Notes under the pieces: model-generated
What the model saw: the letters and a program-made list of their open reading frames with translations, nothing else
Told to the model about the DNA's origin: nothing
The model's database searches: none
Shown: in pieces, positions 1-7,796 of the stretch
Layout: the number at the start of each line of letters is the position of its first letter
Position numbering within the stretch: position 1 is the first letter of the stretch
Assembly (NCBI GenBank): GCA_003343885.1
Contig: QAKH01000116.1
Coordinates: forward strand, 1 to 15,825
DNA: 15,825 bases
Origin: Clostridiales bacterium
GTDB lineage: Bacteria > Bacillota > Clostridia > Oscillospirales > CAG-382
Direction: 5' to 3'
Position numbers and translations under genes: made by a program

Positions 1-30
1 ATGAAACTTGTTATTTTCACTTGCTTGTCC

Positions 31-128
31 GCGAAATTGCAGCGGCGCTTCGCCGCCCGCGAGTATTGCAGCGGCGCTTCGCCGCCCCGCGAATATTGCA
101 GCGGCTCTTAGCCGCTGGGCAGAGCCCC
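31..128. repeat. GC-rich palindromic repeat array (three units)
   Basis: Three units of about 28-30 bp (31-58, 59-88, 89-116) each carry a short hairpin of the form GCGGCGCTTCGCCGC, joined by GCGAATATTGCA-type linkers. The third unit has the variant AGCGGCT-CTT-AGCCGCT, which keeps perfect pairing although the sequence changed. The array is followed by GGGCAGAGCCCC at 117-128. The same unit occurs in reverse orientation at 7797-7886 and 8260-8320, so this is a dispersed family in this genome. It lies just past the 3' end of the sialidase-like gene, so the hairpins could protect or end that transcript. There are no unique spacers, so it is not a CRISPR array. Confidence 0.8.
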
Positions 129-156
129 ATATAATAAAAACCCCACACACTCTCTT

Positions 157-1200
157 TTATAAAGCGTCCGAAAACACATCTGAAATTACAAAAGAATATC
201 CTCGGATTTGAGCAAGCGGAGCGTCATCAAGAAGATAGTTTACGACGTAAAACTCGCCGTCCGGCTTGCGAACCCAACCCGAATATCCGGTATCCGATTT
301 TGTACTGCGGTCAAAGCTTATCGGGAAGATACGCACTGCCTGCTCATTCCTGTTTTTGACCAGTGCACAGTCGGCGTCAAAGAACGCTCCGAATAAATTC
401 TGCGTCCAGCTGCCGAGCCACGCTTTTCCGCCCTGCATGTACCGATAGGTCATAAGTATTTTGTCTTTGTCGTAAAAATCCACGACGGGACGGTGACAGC
501 AGTCAATGTTCGTATCGTAAACGCCCTCCCACGTCGTACCGAAGTCGTAAGAGATAGCTTTTTTGCAGGAATATCCAAGTCCGGAATTTTCACGCATAAA
601 CGCGGCAAGCGTCCCGTCACGCACTTCAAGTATGCTGACTTCGCAAAGATTGTACCTTTCATCCGAGGCAACAACGCTCTTTGTCCAGCTTTTTCCGCCG
701 TCGTCACTGTAATATGCGTATTGCTCAAGCTTCCCTGTTGCCGTGTTTTTGCCGTGTATCCCGAAAATATGCCTGCCGTTTGAGAGAACCTTGTATTTGT
801 CGGGTACTATTCCGCGAAACGGCAATACCTCAGGGCCTTGCCACGATTCCCCGTCGTCGTAAGAGCGCCAGAGGTGCTGTTCCATACGATTTTCGTAGGT
901 TTCTCCGGCTCTGCGGTCGGCTATGTCGCAAAGTATCGCAAGACTGCCGTCGGGAAGTGCGGAAATCCGGGGACAGTTGTAGGCAAACGAGGCGTCGGAT
1001 ATGGGTGTTAACGCCTTTGCTTCTTCCCATGTGCGTCCGCCGTCAACGCTTTCACGTAGGCTCAGCCTTGAATTGTTAAAATCCGCATGATGTGCGCTTT
1101 CACGGTATACACATATGAGCTTCCCGGAACGTGTCATGGCAATGTCCGGAAAACATTCGTAAATACCGCTTTTGTTTGAAATAATGTGTTGATTAAGCAT
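157..1200 (-). CDS. Sialidase-like Asp-box (BNR repeat) protein, probably cytoplasmic
   Basis: This is a 347-residue six-bladed beta-propeller candidate of the sialidase/neuraminidase type. Four Asp-boxes are visible (SVDGGRTW at about 51-58, SYDDGESW 113-120, SDDGGKSW 165-172, SYDFGTTW 217-224). A Glu in NLCEVSILEV (about 187) sits where the sialidase active-site Glu is expected, and Arg203 and Arg237 could belong to the arginine triad. The usual N-terminal FRIP/YRIP motif reads CFPDIA, without its arginine. There is no signal peptide, so it would act on imported sialosides or anhydro-sugars, or be a related non-sialidase hydrolase. I chose the ATG at 1200 because GGAGG lies 8 nt upstream; an in-frame GTG at 1209 falls inside that ribosome binding site. 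It starts 30 nt after the nanA stop, so the two are surely cotranscribed. Exact substrate is inference. Confidence 0.8.
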   Translation of the reverse strand: MLNQHIISNKSGIYECFPDIAMTRSGKLICVYRESAHHADFNNSRLSLRESVDGGRTWEEAKALTPISDASFAYNCPRISALPDGSLAILCDIADRRAGETYENRMEQHLWRSYDDGESWQGPEVLPFRGIVPDKYKVLSNGRHIFGIHGKNTATGKLEQYAYYSDDGGKSWTKSVVASDERYNLCEVSILEVRDGTLAAFMRENSGLGYSCKKAISYDFGTTWEGVYDTNIDCCHRPVVDFYDKDKILMTYRYMQGGKAWLGSWTQNLFGAFFDADCALVKNRNEQAVRIFPISFDRSTKSDTGYSGWVRKPDGEFYVVNYLLDDAPLAQIRGYSFVISDVFSDAL

Positions 1201-1230
1201 CTTGGCCACCTCCGTAAAGCACGCAAGCTT

Positions 1231-2121
1231 TTATGGCTGCGATTCGTCCGTGAACCGCAAATCAAAAGCCTTCTTCCATTCACCGTCAATGTCGCCGCCT
1301 GGCGCACGGCATGTACCCATATCTATTCCGAGCTTACCTGAAACAGCATATTTCATTGCCGCAATAACGCTTCCCGATTTTATGCTGAAGTCGATAACAT
1401 CGTTAAGCCGCCGCTGATACTCAAGCGCGCCGGAAAAATCATTTTCTTTTGCTTTTTCATATATCGCCGCTGCCCTTTGCGGCATAAAATTATAGGTAGT
1501 GCCTATCGCTCCGTCAGCACCCATCGCAAGTCCGCATAAAAGCATTTCGTCGTATCCGTTGTAAAAAATTTTGTCAGGGAATTTACTTCTTAAGCGCTCA
1601 AAAGCAAAATAATCATTGCTTGTGAATTTTACGCCTAAAAATCTGTCGTCGCTTAACAGCTCGTCAAACGCGCTTTCGTTTAGCGTCACGCCGGAACGAG
1701 CCGGAATGTGGTATAACAGCACGGGAATGTCTACCAAGCCGGCAAGCGTCTTGTAGTAGTCGATAATCTGTCGATCGGTATACTTAAAATAAAACGGAGT
1801 TACAGCGCTGACGGCATCGTATCCGAGTGATTCGCAAAGTTTGGCGTATTCGACAGCTCTTTTTACAGACATGTCACCCACGTGAGAAATCAAAGTGGTT
1901 TTTCCGGCGCCGAATTTTGCGCATTTACGGTAAATTTCCTCACGTTCTTCCTTTTCCAGCAAAAACACCTCTGCCGAGCTTCCGCAAATATAAAATCCAC
2001 GAACTCCGTGCTCCATGCAGTACCCCATAAGTTTTTCGATCGAGTCGGTATTGACGTTGCCGTCACTGTCAAACGGCGTTAAAAGCGCCGGGAAAATGCC
2101 CTTGAATTTTTCTTTGTCCAT
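1231..2121 (-). CDS. nanA: N-acetylneuraminate lyase (DapA/NanA family)
   Basis: This 296-residue class I aldolase is expected to cleave N-acetylneuraminate to N-acetylmannosamine and pyruvate in the cytosol. The Schiff-base Lys165 (in FLGVKFTSND) and Tyr137 (in LLYHIPARSG) fall at the same numbers as in the E. coli enzyme. The stretches YNGYDE and GADGAIGTTYN match NanA rather than dihydrodipicolinate synthase. The carboxylate-binding GSTGE motif is GSSAE at 47-51, a deviation. The ATG at 2121 has GGAGG 7 nt upstream and gives the normal family N-terminus. A TTG at 2166, also in frame and with its own AAGGAGG, would add 15 residues. It is the first gene of an operon with the sialidase-like gene and is divergent from an AraC-type regulator. 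Another keto-acid aldolase specificity is possible. Confidence 0.88.
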   Translation of the reverse strand: MDKEKFKGIFPALLTPFDSDGNVNTDSIEKLMGYCMEHGVRGFYICGSSAEVFLLEKEEREEIYRKCAKFGAGKTTLISHVGDMSVKRAVEYAKLCESLGYDAVSAVTPFYFKYTDRQIIDYYKTLAGLVDIPVLLYHIPARSGVTLNESAFDELLSDDRFLGVKFTSNDYFAFERLRSKFPDKIFYNGYDEMLLCGLAMGADGAIGTTYNFMPQRAAAIYEKAKENDFSGALEYQRRLNDVIDFSIKSGSVIAAMKYAVSGKLGIDMGTCRAPGGDIDGEWKKAFDLRFTDESQP

Positions 2122-2192
2122 TGCGTTGCCTCCGGTACGGTAAATGTCGGCAGGACTGCGAAGCAAGCTTTCGCCTCCTTATCCGCAAGGCA

Positions 2193-2198
2193 ATTATA
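2193..2198 (-). promoter_or_regulatory. -10 element of the nanA operon promoter
   Basis: On the minus strand GGTGATATAATTGCC contains a perfect TATAAT. No good -35 hexamer lies 16-18 bp upstream; the site reads TATTTT. That fits activator-dependent transcription by the divergent AraC-type regulator, but this is inference. The leader then carries AAGGAGG at 2172-2178. Confidence 0.45.
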
Positions 2199-2250
2199 TC
2201 ACCGAAAATTTATAAAAAATATACGTATCTTGCGCTTTTTTATAAAAATA

Positions 2251-2279
2251 TTGCGGTGTTTGAGAAAATGTGGTACAAT
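2251..2279 (+). promoter_or_regulatory. Promoter of the AraC-family regulator gene
   Basis: TTGCGG at 2251-2256, a 17-bp spacer, and TACAAT at 2274-2279. The -10 is preceded by TGG, giving an extended -10. It lies 38 bp before the regulator ATG and back to back with the nanA promoter, so one operator could control both. Confidence 0.55.
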
Positions 2280-2316
2280 ACTTTCGGTAACAGAAAAAGA
2301 ATGAAGGGAAAAAGAT

Positions 2317-3123
2317 ATGAACCCGGTAAGCTATTACAGACGTGTCGGAGCGGATAACCTTAATAATGTAAAGCATACCCAGAGCGGAAGCATAGAGTTT
2401 TTGCATATAACCGCAGGATCCGGTTCGGTTCTTGCCGGTTCCGCCATTTTTCCCATGATACAGGGAGCTGTTTACGTAATAGACTGCTGTGAGCCGCATT
2501 GTACATGTCCTGAACAGCCGAACGAGTACAGGCGCAGTAACTTTTGCATGGATAAATCCGATTTTTACGGCTTTTTAAAAAGCGCCTGCGCAGATGACAT
2601 ATATTCGACCTTAAAACAAAAGCATGCCATGTGCGTGCCGCTTTCAAAGGAAGCTTCAGACGCTGCGGATAAATGCTTTGAAAAACTGCACCGGGATCTT
2701 GAAGAACACACGCAGCTTACTGTGTACGGATTTTTTGCCCTGCTTGAACTTTCCCTTATTTTAAAGGACAGCCACTCTCCCGAAGTAAATACCGATATGG
2801 GAATCGCGGGAAAAGCCGTTGAATATATCGTGGAAAACCTTTGCGAGGACGTAAGCGCAAGCGCCGTGAGCAAGGCGCTGCATGTCAGCAAATACCACCT
2901 TTGCCATACGTTTCACGAAAAAACAGGAATGACTCTTTCCGAGTATGTTCTTGAAAAAAGACTTTCAAAAGCCGAGAGCATGCTTCGCAAAGGAGTTCGT
3001 CCCGTAGGAGAAATTGCCTTAGAGCTCGGTTTTTCCTCAGTGTCATACTTTTGCTCGGTTTTTAACAAGAAATACGGTATGTCTCCGCTTGCTTACAGAA
3101 AATCCGCCGCTTCTCTCAACTGA
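2317..3123 (+). CDS. AraC-family transcriptional regulator
   Basis: A 268-residue regulator. The N-terminal part (about 20-90) looks like a small cupin-type ligand-sensing domain. The C-terminal part (about 165-265) is a typical double helix-turn-helix AraC domain: the first HTH lies around CEDVSASAVSKALHVSKYHL, the second around VGEIALELGFSSVSYFC, followed by the family signature FNKKYGMSPLAYRKS. The start ATG has AAGGGA 7 nt upstream. It is divergent from nanA and the sialidase-like gene across a 195-bp intergenic region with both promoters, so it is most likely their regulator, perhaps responding to sialic acid or a breakdown product. The ligand is inferred from context only. The sensor half is cysteine-rich for its size, notably YVIDCCEPHCTCPEQ. 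Confidence 0.9.
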   Translation: MNPVSYYRRVGADNLNNVKHTQSGSIEFLHITAGSGSVLAGSAIFPMIQGAVYVIDCCEPHCTCPEQPNEYRRSNFCMDKSDFYGFLKSACADDIYSTLKQKHAMCVPLSKEASDAADKCFEKLHRDLEEHTQLTVYGFFALLELSLILKDSHSPEVNTDMGIAGKAVEYIVENLCEDVSASAVSKALHVSKYHLCHTFHEKTGMTLSEYVLEKRLSKAESMLRKGVRPVGEIALELGFSSVSYFCSVFNKKYGMSPLAYRKSAASLN

Positions 3124-3264
3124 TTTTGATAAAAAGTAAAAAAATTGAAGAAAATAATGAAAATAATAAAATACTAATAAATTTTGTTGCGGCTGCAACA
3201 GAAAACAATGATATAAAGGAGTATAATCTCATTCAAATTTAATATTGGCAGGGAGGAAAAGAAA

Positions 3265-3735
3265 ATGGAAAAAAGAGTAAGTGAATCAAGAACAGAGCAG
3301 GTTCAAATATTATCTCAAGGATCGTTAAACGGATATAAAAGGCTTTTCGGCGGAAAACTTATGGAATGGATAGACGTTGTCGCAGCAGTAACGGCAAGAC
3401 GTCATTCCGGAAGAAATGTGACGACGGCGGCTGTCGACTCGCTTGAGTTTAAAGAGGCGGCATATGCCAATGATACGCTTGTAATTATAGGATATATCAC
3501 GTATACAGGGAACACTTCCATGGAAATATGCGTCAAAACATATGTAGAGTCGCTTGACGGAACAAGGCGGCTGATAAACAAGGCGTACGTTATCATGGTA
3601 GCGCTTGATGAAAACGAGCGTCCGACTCACGTTCCCGGACTCATACTTGAAACCGAGGAAGAAAAACGTGAGTGGGAGCTGGCTCTCCAGAGAAAAGCTG
3701 AACGAAGCAGAAGAAAAAAAGAATTTTCGTTTTAA
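3265..3735 (+). CDS. Acyl-CoA thioesterase, hotdog fold (YciA/Acot type)
   Basis: A 156-residue single-hotdog protein expected to hydrolyse acyl-CoA to free acid and CoA in the cytosol. The family pattern is clear: the segment LNGYKRLFGGKLMEWID (21-37) ends in the likely catalytic Asp37, followed by ARRHSGRNVTTAAVDSLEF and the GNTSMEICVKTYVE strand. The C-terminus (about 130-156) is a highly charged Lys/Arg/Glu tail ending in RRKKEFSF. The start ATG has GGGAGG 8 nt upstream. It appears monocistronic; the 5' region has a TATAAT at 3222-3227 without a convincing -35, and a small inverted repeat TGTTGC/GCAACA at 3185-3200 of unknown function. Substrate chain length cannot be read from sequence. 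Confidence 0.88.
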   Translation: MEKRVSESRTEQVQILSQGSLNGYKRLFGGKLMEWIDVVAAVTARRHSGRNVTTAAVDSLEFKEAAYANDTLVIIGYITYTGNTSMEICVKTYVESLDGTRRLINKAYVIMVALDENERPTHVPGLILETEEEKREWELALQRKAERSRRKKEFSF

Positions 3736-3900
3736 CTGCACTTTAATTGCACATAGTTTTCACTTTCCGGGAATATAATAATATATGTGGGAGTATACGC
3801 CAATTCAAAGTTAGTTTTTAACAGTTGTCACTACGCGTACTCACATATAAACATATATACACATTCCAACAGCAATGTAAAACATGAAAGGATGATTAAT

Positions 3901-4209
3901 ATGGAAATAAAACTCACAAAAGATAATTTTAACAGTGTTGTAGAAGGCGGGGGAAAAACTGTTCTTATTGATTTCTGGGCAACATGGTGCGGACCGTGTA
4001 AAATGCTCGCACCCGTCATTGAGCAGCTCGCAAACGAAAGAACCGACGTCACCGTATGCAAGGTAAACGTAGATGAGGAACAGGAGCTCGCTGTAAAATT
4101 CGGAATTCAGTCTATTCCGACGCTTGTGCTTCTCAAAGACGGCAAAGAGTGCGGAAGAGCAGTCGGATACCGTGATTATAAGAGCGTGAACGACTTTATT
4201 GACATGTAA
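3901..4209 (+). CDS. trxA: Thioredoxin
   Basis: A 102-residue protein of standard thioredoxin length. It reduces protein disulfides in the cytosol with electrons from thioredoxin reductase. The redox motif is WCGPCK, with Cys30 and Cys33, preceded by LIDFWAT. The cis-proline is Pro73 in the segment SIPTLVLLKDG. I chose the ATG at 3901, with AAGGA 8 nt upstream. The reading frame stays open to a GTG at 3787, but that 38-residue extension has no resemblance to the family. The gene has its own upstream region with a TATAAT at 3774-3779 but no good -35, and ends just before an intrinsic terminator. Confidence 0.95.
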   Translation: MEIKLTKDNFNSVVEGGGKTVLIDFWATWCGPCKMLAPVIEQLANERTDVTVCKVNVDEEQELAVKFGIQSIPTLVLLKDGKECGRAVGYRDYKSVNDFIDM

Positions 4210-4279
4210 ATTTAATTTGCTGAAGGTTGTAAAACCACCGGATAAGCAAATAAGCAAAGCGCTAAAGAGCGAGCTTTGA

Positions 4280-4316
4280 CCTGTACGATATATGTATATC
4301 GTGCAGGCTTTTTTTG
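4280..4316 (+). terminator. Intrinsic terminator of trxA
   Basis: CCTGTACGATATA and TATATCGTGCAGG form a long stem with one G-U pair (4280-4307), followed by CTTTTTTT. It closes the thioredoxin transcript and separates it from the SLH promoter. Confidence 0.85.
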
Positions 4317-4336
4317 CGGCATTTTTTATGACAATA

Positions 4337-4365
4337 TTGACTTTTGTTTTTCAGAGTTGTATAAT
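4337..4365 (+). promoter_or_regulatory. Sigma-A-type promoter of the SLH protein genes
   Basis: TTGACT at 4337-4342, exactly 17 bp, then TATAAT at 4360-4365. This leaves a 5' untranslated leader of about 140 nt before the ATG at 4512. I saw no known riboswitch in the leader. Confidence 0.75.
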
Positions 4366-4511
4366 ACGAACGTAAATATTTTATGAAAAAACCGTGAAGA
4401 CAATAATGCGATTTATGTATCTGTTTTGCCTGATAAAGCTGTTGAAAGCTGGTTTGTCCGTATGACTGTATTTTTCAGAAAAATTAAAAAAATAAAATGA
4501 GAGGATTTTTT

Positions 4512-6428
4512 ATGAAACATCGGATTGTGTCTTTGTTTTTGACGCTCGTTCTATGTATGGGGTTGGCTGCCCCGGTATGGGCCGCTTCCACTGTTACGGT
4601 GAAGGTGGATTTGGAAGTTGACTATTCTGCCGCTTATGAAGCGCTGGAAGAACTCAATGCGCTCCGCCGGGAAGCGGGCATTGGGGAATTGGTGATGGAT
4701 GCGGCCATGATGGAAATGGCTCTGCAGCGTGCGGCCGAATGTACCATATCCTTTAGCCATACCCGGCCGGACGGGCGGGATTTTGACACTGCACGGCCGT
4801 CCGGCGCCGCTTATGAAAAGCAGGACATGGCGGAGAATATCCTGCGTGACCCCGGCGGCAACGCTACCCCGACGGCCGTGACCCAAAGCTGGTACGATTC
4901 GCCCGGCCATCACACCAACATGATGAATGAAAAATACGCATCTGTCGGCATTGCCTGCGTCCGCGACCGGGCGGGGCACGCCTACTGGGTGCAGAACTTC
5001 ACCGCTGCGGCCGGCACGCCGGAGACCACCCCGTCTTCCGGGCAGGAAAGCTTTTTCTTTTCCATCGAGACAGCGGAGCAGTACATTGACCTCCGGCTGA
5101 GCGAGACGAAATTGCACTTGGAAACCGGCGAGAAAGCTATTGTTTATGTCTGCAACGGTGAAACGCCGGTCGTTCCCGATATCATCCGCACCAGTGATGA
5201 AAGCGTTGCTTCCCTCAGCATGGAAAACGGGGGCGTATGCGTTTCCGCAATCGGTGCGGGCACCGCAACCCTGACGCTGGGCTTTTCCGGATACAGCGCT
5301 GAAGTGACCGTAACTGTGGAACAGGGCATCGGGCTGGAAGGTCTGGCGCTGGCCAATCTGGAGGGCGGGTATTCCGTCGAAGTAGGCGAAAATCTGTACA
5401 CCACCGTGTACTTCCGGCCGCAGGGCGCGCCCGAATACCCGATTGTCTGGGAAATTGATGACCCTTCCGTTGCCACCATCTCCGGCAGCGGGAACAGCTG
5501 TAAGATTACCGGCGTGTCCCCGGGCACAGCCGTCTTGATAGCAAAGACTGCTGAGCCTGTGAACGGCGAAATATTCAGCGCCATGGCCATCATAACGGTG
5601 TTTGACGAAACAACCGGCACCGAGCCGACGGATATCAATTTATCCGCTTATTATGTGGAGCTGATGCCCACGGAAGAGGTACGGATTCTGTCGTATGTAC
5701 AGCCCGGCACCGCGCCGCAGGACGTCACCTGGCGCAGCGAGGATCCTTCCGTTGCCATGGTGGATCAAAACGGCCGGGTGACAGCCGTCGCGGACGGTTA
5801 TGCGAATATCTATGTTGAAAGCCGGACCGGGGAGGCCAGCGCCCAATGCCGGGTAAACGTTACCAGCAGTTTTCTTGGCAAGCCCCTTTACTATTCTGAT
5901 GTAAAAGAGGATGATTTTTTCTATGACGCCGTGGCCTGGGCTACCTGCCAGCAGCTGGAAGGGTATGGTATGGATGTGTTTGGCCCGCTGGATGTAGACA
6001 AGGGCTGTACACGGCAGGAGATAGTCGAATACCTTTGGAAGCTTTCCGGCTCCCCGCAGCCTGCAGACATTGACAATAATCCTTTTACCGACATCTCTGA
6101 CTCCATATCCAACCGCGACGCCCGCTGGGCTGTCCAATGGGCGGTAGAAACGGGCGTTACAAGCGGTACCAGCGCTACCACGTTCAGCCCGAACGATACA
6201 GTAACGCGGGCACAGGCGGTAACGTTCCTTTACCGCCTTGCGGGAATGCCGAGCGTTGCAGGATCAGCCGGCTTTGATGACGTACCTGCCGGCGACTGGT
6301 TTGCTGACGCAGCAGTTTGGGCGGTAAAAGAGGGCATCACAAAAGGCACCAGTGATACCACGTTTACCCCTGACCAGGAATGTACCCGTGGGGAAATCCT
6401 CACTTTCCTTTACCGGCAGTTTTCTTAA
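4512..6428 (+). CDS. Secreted CAP-domain protein with Ig-like and SLH domains
   Basis: A 638-residue exported protein. Residues 1-25 are a signal peptide (basic start, hydrophobic core, cleavage after VWAA). A CAP/SCP domain spans about 40-160 with the expected cavity residues: His83 in SFSHTRPDG, Glu108 in AENIL, and His133-His134 in SPGHHTNMM. Two or three bacterial Ig-like (Big2) domains occupy roughly 190-455, with the recurring SDESVASLS/DDPSVATIS/EDPSVAMVD signature. Three SLH domains fill about 460-638 and should anchor the protein to cell-wall polymer. Its biochemical role is unknown. The ATG at 4512 has AGAGGA 6 nt upstream; a GTG-free extension to 4497 lacks support. Codon use is clearly GC-richer than in the preceding genes. 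The next SLH gene starts 38 nt downstream, presumably in the same operon. Confidence 0.92.
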   Translation: MKHRIVSLFLTLVLCMGLAAPVWAASTVTVKVDLEVDYSAAYEALEELNALRREAGIGELVMDAAMMEMALQRAAECTISFSHTRPDGRDFDTARPSGAAYEKQDMAENILRDPGGNATPTAVTQSWYDSPGHHTNMMNEKYASVGIACVRDRAGHAYWVQNFTAAAGTPETTPSSGQESFFFSIETAEQYIDLRLSETKLHLETGEKAIVYVCNGETPVVPDIIRTSDESVASLSMENGGVCVSAIGAGTATLTLGFSGYSAEVTVTVEQGIGLEGLALANLEGGYSVEVGENLYTTVYFRPQGAPEYPIVWEIDDPSVATISGSGNSCKITGVSPGTAVLIAKTAEPVNGEIFSAMAIITVFDETTGTEPTDINLSAYYVELMPTEEVRILSYVQPGTAPQDVTWRSEDPSVAMVDQNGRVTAVADGYANIYVESRTGEASAQCRVNVTSSFLGKPLYYSDVKEDDFFYDAVAWATCQQLEGYGMDVFGPLDVDKGCTRQEIVEYLWKLSGSPQPADIDNNPFTDISDSISNRDARWAVQWAVETGVTSGTSATTFSPNDTVTRAQAVTFLYRLAGMPSVAGSAGFDDVPAGDWFADAAVWAVKEGITKGTSDTTFTPDQECTRGEILTFLYRQFS

Positions 6429-6466
6429 TATGCAAATAGAATAAACCAATTACAGGAGGTTTTATG

Positions 6467-7771
6467 ATGAATAAACAAATTTTATCTTTCCTTTTGGCGC
6501 TGGCCTTATGTGTGGGCTTTGCTTTGCCAGCCATGGCGGACGACCCATACGGACCGCGGCAGGTCGGGTTTTATCTGGCGGAAAACTTCTACTCGTTTGA
6601 CGAGCCTTCCTCCGGGGACGGCTGGAACTATGACGGGAACTACACCATGACCTTAAACGGGATCCAGAGCACCTACGGCGAATCGGAATACGGCGTAAAA
6701 ATGGATCAAATCCAGCTCAATAACCCGGAAAAGGATTTTACCTTTATAGTGCAAGACGGGACACAGAACAAGACTGGAAATATCGGCATCATTTACGGCG
6801 GCGGGTTCTCCATCAAAGATTCCCAGAGAAAGGTTGTGACCTTTACCGGTTCGGGGACGCTGGACTGCAAAAGCGTCCAACTGGATAAAGTCATTTTCCG
6901 GGACGTGACCCTCCGCGCAGAAGACAGCTTTTCCTGCTGGGGTCTTTATATGGATAGCGGCACGATAAACGCTTCAAGTTTTTCAATGGGTCACGTGGAA
7001 TCGTCTTTAAAGAACCTGTACAGTCTTACGGGAGGCCGTATCGAACTTAAAGGCGAGAAGACATCAGACTACTATAATGGAGTAATTAGAGTAGACGGCC
7101 TTGAGGAAGATTTACTAAGAGATTTCCTCAGCAACTTTAAAGACGCAAACGGAAACCCTCTGGAAGTTGAAATGAACGAAAACACAGTTTACGGCGGATA
7201 TTACTGCTTTGTCAAAGACAGTGAAACCGGCGAAAAAGCAACTTATGCCATTTTTGAGGGCGCACAAGTCCCTGATATCACGTTTACCGACGTGTCGGCA
7301 GAAGAATACTACGCCGAGCCTGTTGCGTGGGCAGTAGAAAAGGGAATTACCGCCGGCACAAGCGACACGACGTTTTCACCGGACGAGACCTGTACCCGTG
7401 CGCAGATAATCACATTTCTTTGGAGAGCGGCAGGCTCACCTGAACCGCAAAGCGCAGGAGTTTTCTCAGATGTAGCACAGGACGCATACTACGCTAAGGC
7501 AACAGCCTGGGCGGCAGAAAACGGGATGGCAGAAGGCAGCACCTTTGACCCGGAAGCGCCCTGCACCCGTTTGATGGCCGTTGAATTTATGTGGAAGCAT
7601 GCCGGAAGTCCCGACGCCGCGGCGGCAAGCTTTACTGACGTTTCATCGGATGCCGTTGACTGGGCGCTCGCAAACGGAGTAACAAGCGGTACAAGCGACA
7701 CGACGTTCTCACCTAATGATACCTGCACCCGTGCGCAGATTGTGACGTTCCTTTACAGAGCGTTCGCATGA
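6467..7771 (+). CDS. Secreted SLH-domain protein with beta-helix-like N-terminal region
   Basis: A 434-residue exported protein. Residues 1-24 are a signal peptide ending in PAMA. The middle region (about 50-250) is rich in short beta-strand and Gly/Thr/Ser segments such as IGIIYGGGFSIKD, VVTFTGSGTLDCKSVQLDKVIF and LYMDSGTINASS, which suggests a right-handed beta-helix or carbohydrate-binding fold; I cannot assign a family. Three SLH domains follow (about 272-327, 330-384, 387-434), with the signature GTSDTTFSP-x-x-TCTRAQI in the first and third. Of two adjacent ATGs, the second (6467) is 7 nt after AGGAGG and is preferred over 6464, only 4 nt away. The first part is GC-rich like its neighbour, while about 7020-7260 is more AT-rich, so the gene may be a mosaic. 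Confidence 0.88.
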   Translation: MNKQILSFLLALALCVGFALPAMADDPYGPRQVGFYLAENFYSFDEPSSGDGWNYDGNYTMTLNGIQSTYGESEYGVKMDQIQLNNPEKDFTFIVQDGTQNKTGNIGIIYGGGFSIKDSQRKVVTFTGSGTLDCKSVQLDKVIFRDVTLRAEDSFSCWGLYMDSGTINASSFSMGHVESSLKNLYSLTGGRIELKGEKTSDYYNGVIRVDGLEEDLLRDFLSNFKDANGNPLEVEMNENTVYGGYYCFVKDSETGEKATYAIFEGAQVPDITFTDVSAEEYYAEPVAWAVEKGITAGTSDTTFSPDETCTRAQIITFLWRAAGSPEPQSAGVFSDVAQDAYYAKATAWAAENGMAEGSTFDPEAPCTRLMAVEFMWKHAGSPDAAAASFTDVSSDAVDWALANGVTSGTSDTTFSPNDTCTRAQIVTFLYRAFA

Positions 7772-7796
7772 GCGGAGAATCACTGTTGCAAAATTT

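Noticed and set aside
1201..1209. GTG start at 1209 for the sialidase-like gene
   Set aside because: The GTG overlaps the GGAGGTGG ribosome binding site that serves the ATG at 1200.
3787..3900. N-terminal extension of thioredoxin from GTG 3787
   Set aside because: Thioredoxins begin near the ATG at 3901, which has its own ribosome binding site. The extension is low complexity and spans the promoter region.
4406..4465. 19-codon frame in the leader of the SLH operon
   Set aside because: It is short, hydrophobic by chance composition, with no good ribosome binding site. A leader peptide cannot be supported.
4366..4511. Riboswitch in the leader of the SLH genes
   Set aside because: I found no known riboswitch core (no c-di-GMP-type signature) and no terminator or sequestering stem over the ribosome binding site.
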